A stretch of DNA of 64,000 nt from Yamagishiella unicocca (lineage: Eukaryota; Chlorophyta; Chlorophyceae; Chlamydomonadales; Volvocaceae): the NCBI GenBank assembly GCA_003116995.1, contig BDSL01000007.1:124001-188000 (forward strand), given 5' to 3'. The notes under the pieces were generated by a model that worked only from the letters and a program-made list of their open reading frames with translations, searched no databases and had not been told where the DNA came from. The position numbers and the translations under genes are program-made. Positions 14,192-23,968 of the stretch are shown one piece after another (the stretch's first letter is position 1; the number at the start of each line of letters is the position of its first letter).

Positions 14192-17100
14192 TCAGTGCTT
14201 GAACGAGCCATCGCTTCCATCTGCATGTACGAACTCCTTTGGCAGCGGGGGCGGCTGGAAGGGGTCCTCGGACAGGTCCGTCACCTGGGGTGCCGCACGC
14301 GGGGGCCAGACGGCGGGAGTTTGGAGCCGGTCAGTCCAAATCCACGTGCAACACACCGGGGGTTCTCTCCCCGCGCGGTGTCCCCCTGGCCTCTGTAATG
14401 TGGCAGGTCGCACGAAAACGTGGCTGCCAACTCGGTCCCCCACGCCCCTTCCCAGGCCCTCTCCCTCCCCCTCCGTGTCCGCCTCCTCGCACCTGCTGTA
14501 CGGGCGCAGGGGCGGGCGAGCCGCCGCCGAAGAGCGACGACCAGAAGCCGCCGCCCTCGCCGCCGCCCGCTGCCTCGGGGCCCGGCGGCATGGCCATCCC
14601 TGGAGTGCCCGGCATGCCTGGAGGGTGCAGGCGCGGATGGCGGGTGCGGCTGTGGGCGCCAGCTAAGAAGAAAGACGAAACGAAGGAGCGGCGCTTTCCG
14701 AGTTGTGGCGCTCCCCGGTGGTTGTGGTGCTCCCGGGTCGTTGTGGCGCTCCCGGGTCATTGTGGCGCTCCCGGTTGGTTGTGGTGCTCCCGGGCGGTTG
14801 TGGTGCTCCCGGGTGGTTGTGGTGCTCCCGGGTGGTTGGTGGTGCTCCCGGGTGGTTGTGGTGCTTCCGGGTGGTTGTGGTGCTCCCGGGCGGTTGTGGT
14901 GCTCCCGGGTCGTTGTGGGGCTCCCGGGCGGTTGTGGTGCTCCCGGGCGGTTGTGGTGCTCCCGGGTGGTTGGTGGTGCTCCCGGGTGGTGGTGGTGCTC
15001 CCGGGTGGTTGGTGGTGCTCCCGGGTGGTTGTGGTGCTCCCGGGTGGTTGTGGTGCTCCCGGGTGGTTGTGGTGCTCCCGGGTGGTTGTGGTGCTCCCGG
15101 GTGGTTGTGGTGCTCCCGGGTGGTTGGTGGTGCTCCCGGGTGGTTGTGGTGCTCCCGGGTGGTTGTGGTGCTCCCCGGTGGTTGTGGTGCTCCCGGGTGA
15201 CCGGTATAGACCGCTACGCCCTTATGACAAGAGAGGGGAATAGGTACGTGAGCCTGACCCGTAAGGGACAGACCCGGGCAAAGCAGTCGTTCGGGCTCGA
15301 TCCCGGGTCCGCTGCTCTCAGGCGGGGCGCCCCTCCCCCCTGTTGCAACTTACACGGTAACCCCGCCCAGACTCCGCCCAAACTCCGCCCAGACTCCGCC
15401 CAAACTCCGCCCAGACTCCGGCGCCCAGCAGGCCCCCCTCCGGGACCCTCCCGGTCCCCCAGGGGCCCTCCCCTCCCATCGGCTGCATCGATGCACATGC
15501 GGCCTGTACGGCGGTTCCTACACACGGTGTAGCACAGCGCCGCACCCCAGGGCGCACCTGGCGGCGGCATGGGTCCACCTGGACCCATGGGTCCGCCCGC
15601 CCCCGCCATCGCCGGCAGCCCCGGTGGCGGGGGCGACGTGAGCTTCGTGAGCGCGATGCCCAGACCCTCTATGAGCGCCTGCGGGTTGGTGTGGGTTGGG
15701 GGGTGGAGTGTGGACCGGTGAACAGGCAACGGAGAAGAGGAAGCAGTTTTTACCGTGGCGGGACGGGTAGGGCCGGGAGCGCACCCCTCCCCCTCCCGCT
15801 GGTTTAAATATCACCTTTCCTCCCATTATACTCCAACCGCCCTGGCGAGCCGCTCGCCTACGCCGGCAATCTATTTCCGACCACCCCTGTTCCTTCCGAC
15901 CACCCCTCTCCCATCTCTCTTCCGAACCTGCAGTCGTCATTACGCTACTGCCATTACGCTACTGCCAGCATTCACCACCACCCTCCTCTTCTTTCAGTCA
16001 GTCGCAGACAACGATGTCCCTCTCCATCAGAACCCCCGAACCCAACCACCGCCCCCACCACCGCCCCGACCCCCGACCCCCCCTCACCAGCAGGAAACCC
16101 CCGAACGCCGCGCTCTTGGCCGCAGACGACAACCCGAAGCGCAGCTGCAGGAAGCCCCCAGTCATGGCACCAGCGCCGATAGCGTTCCAGGGGTCTTCCT
16201 GTGGGGTGAGAGTATGCGGAGGTGTGGTAGGGTGTGTGTGTGCGGAGGTGTGGGAGTGGGGCTGCGGGGATAGGTAAGTGGGCGGGTGGATGACACGTCG
16301 TACGGAGGGGAGGGCAGGAAGGAAAATGGACTGTAGGAAGCCACCTCGCTCTCTTTCCTTTCCCGCCCATGCGCCCCTCCACTCTTGGCCTCCCCCCAAT
16401 ATCCTCTTGCCCCCCTAAACCCTAAACCCTCTTGCCCCCCTAAACCCCCTTGGCCCCCCCAGACCCTCTTGCTCCCCTAAGCCCTAAACTTTCTTGCCCC
16501 CCTAAACCCTGAACCCTCTTGCCCGTCCCGCCAACCACGTCGGGCACGCATACGACTCGCCAGACCCAACCCAACCGTTCCAAACCGGCTCACAACACCT
16601 AATGCCCACCCTTTCCTCTCTACCCAGAAGCCACCCTCTCCTCCCGTTTCCCCCCCCCCTTCAAATCGCGGCAACAGGGCTCCTGCCCCAACGCCCTCAT
16701 CGGGCCGCCTCGCACCTTCTTCCGTACGTACTGAAGCGAGCAGTCGAAGAGCGCAAACGTAAGGCCCCAGTTGGCGAAGCTCCCGCCCAGACGGGGCGCC
16801 TCACGGCGGACGGCCTGGAGGAGGTGGGAGGGGGCATCACGAGGCCGTGTCTAGATGTGGCCCTACTACACATCTAAACATGCATTCCACAGTCGCGCCA
16901 TGGGCACTGATTTCGCCATTGCAGTAAACTGATAGCCCACAAGGAGCGCACGTATAAGTTTTTGTACCGGCGAGTATGCCAATGGGGGGATTTTAAAGCG
17001 GTGGGTTGAGAGGTCAAGCGCGGAGGGGGTTAAGGGGGCGACGTGGAAGGGCCTGACACGCCCCAAGGGTCAGTGCACCGCGACCATGCGTTCGGCGTCC

Positions 17101-17453
17101 GGAAGGCAAGTTGCAAAGTGCTTAAAAATCATGAATAAAGGGCCTTAACGCAAGCGCTCAGGCGACCCACGGCTTATGTGAGGCAGTCGCGCGTGTCGGC
17201 GATCGATCAGCGCTGGGCCCTTTCCGCCGGGGCCCAAATGTTGTTGCCCTTTCGGACAGCGACGCACCTCTAAAGCTCCTCGTGCACGGTAGCCGGACGG
17301 GCTGTTCTTGGTTCCTTTTATGAGGTGCCATATGCCGCCGCCCACGGCCCCCATCGCAAACGCTCCGCCGATGTCGTTCAGGATACGGTCTGGACAAGGC
17401 TCTCGCTTGTGATCAACCATTGGTTGCTGCTGCTGCTGATTGGGGGCTGCCAT
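14192..17453 (-). CDS. TIM17: TIM17, inner-membrane subunit of the mitochondrial TIM23 translocase, with C-terminal extension
   Basis: Six minus-strand exons: 17453-17268, 16814-16716, 16198-16088, 15678-15558, 14617-14493, 14284-14192; 244 aa. Residues 1-150 carry the family signature: [71 protein letters not shown] and [13 protein letters not shown], with four hydrophobic glycine-patterned membrane segments. Cys20 and Cys87 are 67 residues apart, as are the disulfide cysteines of yeast Tim17 (Cys10/Cys77). TIM17 forms the preprotein path of TIM23. After residue 150 comes a Gly/Pro/Met-rich tail ending [17 protein letters not shown]; plant TIM17 proteins also have C-terminal extensions reaching toward the outer membrane. 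The gene is head-to-head with EFG1 across 574 bases. Intron 4 is filled by a 19-bp minisatellite. Confidence 0.93.
14706..15198 (+). repeat. Intronic 19-bp minisatellite in TIM17
   Basis: About 25 copies of TGGTGCTCCCGGGTGGTTG and 21-base variants between TIM17 exons 4 and 5. Each unit contains the palindrome CCCGGG. Confidence 0.95.
15361..15421 (+). repeat. Short CCGCCCA-rich tandem
   Basis: Alternating AGACTCCGCCC and AAACTCCGCCC units in TIM17 intron 4. Confidence 0.8.
16400..16525 (+). repeat. CTCTTGCCCCCCTAAACCC repeats
   Basis: Irregular repeats containing CCCTAAACCC telomere-like units in TIM17 intron 2. They are G-rich in the sense of the gene. Confidence 0.75.
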
Positions 17454-18027
17454 CTTGCCTCAAGTAGGGTGACAACCTAATCGCTCGGAAAGAAAATGTT
17501 CCAGAAGAAGGCACGCGAGAGCCGTGGTTGCACTAAAAGAGGCAGCGATATTCAAGTGCGCTTGTGCGGTTCTGATGTGTCGATAGTTCGCCGACGCCGA
17601 CCGAAGAGGGCGTGTGATGGGCAACAGGTAAAAAACGTTTGATTGTTACTCCCAAGTGTATCCACGCCGCTATAAAAACACCATATGCCTGCATATGGCT
17701 AGCTCATGATCACTTGGAGTTAAGGGTTCGGCACGCCGGCTTGTCGTCTCCCTCGCACGACATGCAATGAGCCATCAACCTATGAAAGCCAAAAGCAACT
17801 GCAGGATAGCATACATGCAACATAAATATAACACGAAATCAATAGTTTTCCAAGCTACGCTTGTAGTTGTACCCCTGCCAAATCCTCTTTGCTTGCGCCG
17901 CCGACAGTTTGCTTCTACCGGTGTCGTATCAATAATTATATCAATAATTATCACATTGATTGCAAAGTTTATTAAGTGAGGCTTCTGCCGCCGTATCGGG
18001 CACGCCGGCGGGCTGTGCGCTCGCCAC
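17454..18027. promoter_or_regulatory. Shared divergent promoter region TIM17 / EFG1
   Basis: The two start codons are 574 bases apart on opposite strands, so both promoters must lie here. The right half is AT-rich (TATCAATAATTATATCAATA around 17928), unlike the flanks. No defined factor site was recognised. Confidence 0.5.
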
Positions 18028-21000
18028 ATGGGCAGACCGGACGGCTTCGGCGGCCGAGGCCGAGGCCGAGGAAGACAACCTGGAGGCCGTGGTCGCGGGC
18101 GGGGACGTGGTGGCCTAGGCCCTCGTGAGGGCGGCGTTTCGAAGAAGCATGGCGGCGGAACCGGTGTTGCTGCCGCGGGTGGCAAAAACAAGAACCGCTC
18201 CGTTAAGAACCAAATTCGTGGAGTGGAGCGACTGCTGAAGCGGGTAGGAAAGGGGTCGGCCAGCCGGGATGGGTGGGGTTGGGGGGTAACTTGGGGCGGG
18301 GGCGGTGGTCGGTCAGCTCCGTTGAGGTTGACTGACAGCCGCTGCTGCCTGAAAAGTTCGGCAAGCATTGGAGAGGAGGGACAGCGGCGAAAATCGCCAC
18401 CGCCGCTGCAGCAGCAGCAGCAGCAGCAGCCGGTTCCATACAGCAGGACCCGACAATGTCCCCAGGGGGCCAGGCGTCATCAGGCTAGGCGGGGGCCGTG
18501 GCTAGGCGGGCGCTGGTTTCGGAGCCGGGGTGACGCATACACAGGTCCTAGTAAAAGGAAGCGCGGCTGGTACCCGGGGCCTTGCTACCATGATCTGGCG
18601 GGTTACGCGTGCGGTGTGCGGGTGGTTGTATTCAGTTGAGTCGCGGTTGGGTCGGCGACTGCCCGGGAGTGCACGGCTGGCCGATAACTCCTCCCAAACG
18701 GCCCTCTTCACCATACACCCCCTCGCTACCCCCCCCCTTCACCCAACTGCTCTCCCTCCCCCTCCTCCACCCCGTCCTCCCCAACTGCTGCCACGGCACC
18801 CATCCAAACGTTGGCCCAAACCCCCGGCCGGACCCACCCGCCTGCCGCCGCCGCCTGTCAACGGGTTTTCTCGCTAACCCCCACATGCCCTTCCGCCCCC
18901 GCCGCCTCCCCTCATCCCTGCAGGAGGGCCTCGACCCACGGGTCCGTGCCGCCAAGGAGGCGGAGCTCGCCGAGCTTCAGTCATCCATGCAGCAGAACCA
19001 CCGGCAGGAGCTGGAACGCAAGTACGCGGTGCGATATCACAAGGTATGTACGGCAGCAGTAGCTGCACGACAGCGGAGTGGCAGTAGCTGGTGGAGCAGC
19101 GGAGCAGCAGTAGCTGACGAAGCAGCGGAACGGCGGCACGGCTGGGATGGGCCGCGTGCGGTCGGCAAACCTCTGCGTCTGGCGCCCTAAACCCTAAGCC
19201 CTAAGACATACCCTGGCCGTGTTTGGGTCTTGGTTGGGCCGTTGTGGTAACATGGTCTCCAAAACTGCGCCTCTGCTTTGTCTTCTTTCCGCTGCCCAGA
19301 TCAAGTTCTTTGAGCGGGTGAAGCTGGAGAGAGCCATCCGGAAGCTGGAGCGGCGGATGCAGGGCGGCGCGGGGGGGGACAGCGGAGGCGACAAGAGCAG
19401 TGGAGAGGAAGGCGAGGGTGACGGTGATGCCAACGACGCGACCCCGATGGACCCCGAGGCGGCTCGAGTGCGGCTGGCGTCGTTGCGGGACGACCTGATG
19501 TACGTCATGAACTTCCCCAAGGTACGACATCGTACGGCGGATTGCGGTTTTAGGGTGTGCGGAGACCGTTTGTGCGGCCGGCGGCGCGGCCGGTAGGCGT
19601 AGGGCTGGTGCTAGGTGGCGCCGAGCTGATGAGCTGAGCCAGGAGGTGGGCCGGAGCATGGCTTTGTGCGCCGCACTCCGCACCGGTCGGTTGACACGCA
19701 CGTCAGGACTTGCTAATACTATACAGGCCTTGCTAATACTATACAGGCCTTGCTAACACTATACACGCCGTCCTTGCAACCCTTTCCTGCATTGACGTCC
19801 CCCTCCTCCTCTCCCCCCTTTCCGTACTGCGCTGTACGGCCCAGGGCGAGAAGTACGTGTCCATCCTGCTCAACGCCGAAGACCCGGAGGCTCAGAAGCA
19901 CCTCGAGGTACGGCAACGGAACCTCAACGGCAACGGAACCAACGACAACTGCTGAACCGTCGCCGCTCACTCGTCCAACGCGTTTCTTTCAAAACCTTTG
20001 CCAGCTAGGAACCTTTTTCGACTCACCAACCTTCCGCTGCCCTCCCCCACCCGCACATCCACATACTCAACTTTTTCCTTTCCTTTTGGGTGTTTTTTGG
20101 ATTTAAGACTTTTTTGAAGGCCACACCGACGCTTTCCTCAGTCCTTCTCCTAACCGCTTCTCCACGGCAGTTCTCCTCGCTTTCCCCTGTGTCGTGTCCA
20201 ACGGTTTCCGCGCCTCCCCCCCACACAGACGGAGCGCGAGCGGCTGCGTGCTCTCATGCGGCGCCAAGTGGCGGAGGTGGCGGCGGTGACGGAGGCGGAT
20301 GAGGGCAGGGCGTTGCTGGGTGACAAGGTGCGCCGCATGAGCCCATGACCCCATGACGTGGTGGTGGCGGTGGTGGTGGTGGTGGTCCCGAATAGCACCT
20401 GCTGCGCTGTACTTGGTGTGCGCGGCATAGCGCAGCCAGGCTGGACTGGGGAGGCTGGACTGGGGGGGCTGGACTGGGGGCTGGGTTGGGGGGCTGGACT
20501 GGGGGGCTGGGTTGGGGGGCTGGGTTGGGGTGAGGAAGGATGCGAGGAATGGTTGGGGGGGCGCAAAAACACGGAGGGACCGAAACCCCAGCTCGCAAAG
20601 CAGGGAGGGACCGAAACCCCAGCTCGCACAGCCTGTAACCCAGACCTGCCCGACGCAACCGCAGGCACTGGCACTGGCGGCAAAACCTGCCGCCGCCACC
20701 GCCGCAGCAGCACCTGCGGCGGCAGCGGCCAAAGGCAAGGGCACGGACAACGGCAAGGGCAAGGGCAAGGGCCAGGCGGAGGCCGCCAGCAAAGGGGCGA
20801 AGGCGGCCAGTGCACCCGCCGCTGCAGCCGCCGTCGCCACCGTTACGGCCCAGGCGCTGGGCTCAGGGGAGCATAAGGCCCCCGGTCCCGCGGCCGTGGA
20901 GTCGTCTGAGGAGGCTGAGGAGGAGGAGCTGATGCCGGAGGACGGGGAGGACGACTACGGAGACGACTTCTTCTTGGCGGCGGAGGGATTTCCGGCGGCA

Positions 21001-22368
21001 GAGGGGGACGTGGAGACGAAGGCTGACGCCGCCGCCGACGGCGGCGCCGGCAGCGACGGCGGCGCGGAGGAGGGAGGTGACGGCGGGTCGGAGAGCGACG
21101 GCGACAATGACGCCGATGCTGGGGGAGATGACGCGTCCGGCGGCGACGAAGAGGAGGGGGGAAAGCCTGAGCCGGTGGGGCGTAAGCGCCTGGCGGACGT
21201 AGCCGAGCCGGCCGCAGCCAAGGGGCCGGCCGCTGCTGCCGCTGTTACTAATCGGGCGGCGGCGGCGGCGGGGCCTGTTGCCAAGAAGGCACGTGTGGAC
21301 CAACAGCAGCAGCAGGAACCGAAGGCGAAGGCGAAGAAGCAGAAGCACGTGTTTGCGGCCCTCGGCAGCGACGGCGGCGACGACGGGGAGGATGTGGACG
21401 ACTTCTTCTTGGCGGAGGGGGAGGAGGGCGAGGAGGAGGAGGAGGAGGACGGTGACGACAAGGCGGAGGGTGGAGGTGGCGGCGCACGACGGCCGTACAC
21501 TCTGCCCGCCAAGCGGCCGGCGGGCGCAGGGTCTGACGGGGAGGAGGGGGGTGACGATGATGACGGGGAGGGGGCGGGTAGCGGGGGCGGCTGGCGGAAT
21601 GGCGGGTCGCAGCACCAGGGGGCACCTCCAGGGAGGGGAGGTAGAGGTCGTGGGGGTGAGAGGGGAGGCTCATCTGGGGGACGGGGGAGAGGGGGCTTCG
21701 GTGGCAGGGGCGGCGGCGACGAGGGCGGTCGGGGCGGGTTTGAAGAGCGCGGGGGCTTTGGAGGCCGGGGCGTTGGCGGCGGGCGTGGTGGTTTGGGCGG
21801 GCGCGGTGGTTTTGTCGGGCGGGGCGGCTATGGTGGGAGGGGCGGCGACGATAACGGCGGCCGGGGCGGCTTCGGTGGCCGGGGCGGCTTCGCCAGTCGT
21901 GGCGGCCGGGACGGCGGCGGGCGGGGCGGCGGCGGCCGGGGCGGCTTTATCAGTCGTGGTGGCCGGGATGGCGGCGGGCGGGGCGGCTTCGGCGGCCGGG
22001 ACGGCGGCGGGCGGGGCGGCTTTATCAGTCGCGGTGGTCGCGACGGCGGCGGGCGAGGCGGCTTTGGCGGCCGGGGCGGCGGTGACGTCAGCGGTCGGGG
22101 CGGCCGGGGCTGGAGCTCAGAGCCGCGGCCGGGCGGAGGGGGCGGCGGCGGCGGGAGGGACCGGGGAGGGGAGGGGGCTGACGGCGGAGACCAGCAGGCG
22201 CAGCGCGGGGGGGGTCGCTTCGGCGGTCCAGGGGGGGCCCGGGGCAGGTTTGGCGGGCGGGAGGGGGGACGCGGAGGCCGCCGCGGCGGCTCGCCGCCCC
22301 CCGACACCAAGCAGCCCCTGCGCACCAGGTCTGAGGGGGGCCGCAAGCGCCGGAAGAAGGACGAGTGA
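18028..22368 (+). CDS. EFG1: EFG1-type rRNA-processing protein with long acidic and RGG-rich tail
   Basis: Six exons: 18028-18243, 18924-19043, 19300-19521, 19845-19907, 20229-20327, 20665-22368; 807 aa, far longer than the roughly 230 aa of yeast Efg1. Residues 1-50 are RGG-like, then KNQIRGVERLLKR (55-72), a charged helix with RAAKEAELAELQ, KIKFFERVKLERAIRKLERR, LMYVMNFPKGEKYVSILLNA and ERERLRALMRRQVAEV; this is the EFG1 domain in order (about 55-240). Efg1 acts in the nucleolus in early pre-18S rRNA processing. The single last exon adds a Lys/Ala segment, alternating acidic blocks with basic clusters that could be nuclear signals, and about 220 residues (562-783) of GGRGG/RGGRDGGGRGG repeats ending in KRRKKDE. 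Such GAR regions are typical of fibrillarin and nucleolin. The exon is in phase, so the fusion looks real. Confidence 0.88.
19710..19766 (+). repeat. Triplicated branch-point/acceptor-like unit in EFG1 intron 3
   Basis: TTGCTAATACTATACAG occurs twice and TTGCTAACACTATACAC once, spaced 20 bases apart, about 80-135 bases before the exon 4 acceptor at 19844. Confidence 0.85.
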
Positions 22369-23968
22369 GGAGGGGGCGCAGGGGGCAGAGCGAGGGGGAG
22401 TAAAGGATAATCCGCGAATCCAAGGCCGACGAACCAAGGGCGATGAAGGTGGTGGTCCAGAAGAGAGGGGCGGCGAGAGGGAGGGGGCAGAGGGAGGGAC
22501 ACTGCTGTGGGTAGGTACTGGTAGCTTCGCCTCATGCGTCGGAGGGAGGAGGAGGGCTTTGTCGGGGGAGGTAAGGGGAGTGGGGGAAGCTGGGTAGGCA
22601 AGGACCGTACTGCAGACGTACGGCAGACGTGCACCTGTGTTAGTGGGTGCTGCTGAAAACGAGCACCCAGCAGGAACGCAAGATCGTTGTTACGGCGTAG
22701 GGCCGCGCTGGTGGTTTGGTCGAGACGCAAAAGGAAGAGCGCAGGAGGGGGCAGCGGCCGCCTTTATCTGTTGGCGGCGCTTGCCACACACACACCCTCG
22801 CGTGAATAAACCTGTACCCCAACCAGGGATAGACTCCGTGTGGGCTCTCGTTTACAAGGCGTAATAGCTAAGTAGCCCACGAGCCCGTCATGCGACACGC
22901 GAAAGGCAATGTCTGCCAGCCGGACCACCGCCGCCTGTCCCTCTCCCCCTGGGAACCCATCCTGCATCCCGGCACCGGGGGCCGCACAGCTCATCGAGTT
23001 CAAGGGCCGCGTCGCCGCCACGTCATCTCCACGTCATCGCTGTACGTCGCCGCCACGTCATCGCAGTACGTCACGGCCACACGTCATCTCCACGTCATCG
23101 CATTACGTGCAAGCAGTGGCTCCCTCGTCACCATCTTTGGATCCGGCCTCCGCAGTGGATGCGGGCGGCACAGGGTTATTAGCGGCGTACTTGGCTGCAG
23201 GCGTGCAAGCTTCATGATGCTGGTATAGCGGCAGTGGCAGTGATAGTGGTGCCCGCCGCCGCTGAGTTGGTAGTGTGAGGCGCGCGGCCAAAAACGCTCA
23301 GCGAGAGAACAACCTTCGAAGAAGCCCATAGCGGAGGCCCTGCGCGGCGGGCCTGGTCCGGGTCACCCCCCTCATCCTCTCCCTCATCAGGGGCAGTCAT
23401 CTTCCGCACTACCTAGGGCCTTGCACCCCGCACAGCCCTCTCCCTAGCACCATTCCCGGGGCCCCCTGACCCGCCACTGCTGCCAATCTTCTCGGCCCTG
23501 CGGCTTTGCGGCGCGACAAGATGTCGTTTCTATCACCACCATCGTTCCCTGTCGTTCACTCGAGGCGCCTCCTCGTCGGAGGTGTTACTTCACATCTGTC
23601 ATGGAAAACACACACACTGTATATACAGGTCGCGGCCCGGCCCCACCACCCACCCACTCTTTCAGTGTCAGGCGATGCGCCCGATGGCTCTACCGTTGAA
23701 GGTCTGGAGCCCACTGTAACAATTACTAATCCCCACCGTGTGTTTCATCAGGTTTCATAACGGTTTCACTCGGTCTCCTAGTCCACGGGCTGTCCCCAAG
23801 CCCCCAGCACCCGCCAGGACTCCCCACTCCCTTCCAGCGGCCCGTTGTACGGCATTGCACACTAATCATCGCCTCCCTGCCCCCTCTCCCTCCCCTGCTG
23901 CTAATGCAGCGACACTGCCGACTACGACAATTCACCTCCCCCTCCCCTCCCCTCCCACCCCGCCGCTG
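22369..23968. other. Convergent region between EFG1 and the 236-aa protein gene
   Basis: Contains the EFG1 3' flank with a module D copy 26 bases past the stop, CACGTCATC-type degenerate repeats at 23010-23110, and TGTAA at 23715-23719 on +. No further gene is supported. Confidence 0.5.
22394..22449 (+). repeat. Module D copy, sense, just past the EFG1 stop
   Basis: AAAGGATAATCCGCGAATCC then AAGGCCGACGAACCAAGGGC. Its head faces the upstream coding exon, as in the intronic copies; a 3'-UTR intron could start here. Confidence 0.7.

Noticed and set aside
15240..15312. B-box-like GGGCTCGATCCC
   Set aside because: No A box at a suitable distance and no cloverleaf; chance match in GC-rich sequence.
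14420..15532. 370-codon plus-strand frame rich in GCGAPG
   Set aside because: Antisense to TIM17 and generated by the 19-bp minisatellite.
20103..22730. Long minus-strand Pro/Arg-rich frames antisense to EFG1
   Set aside because: Mirror of the RGG-coding exon; no domain and no exon phasing.
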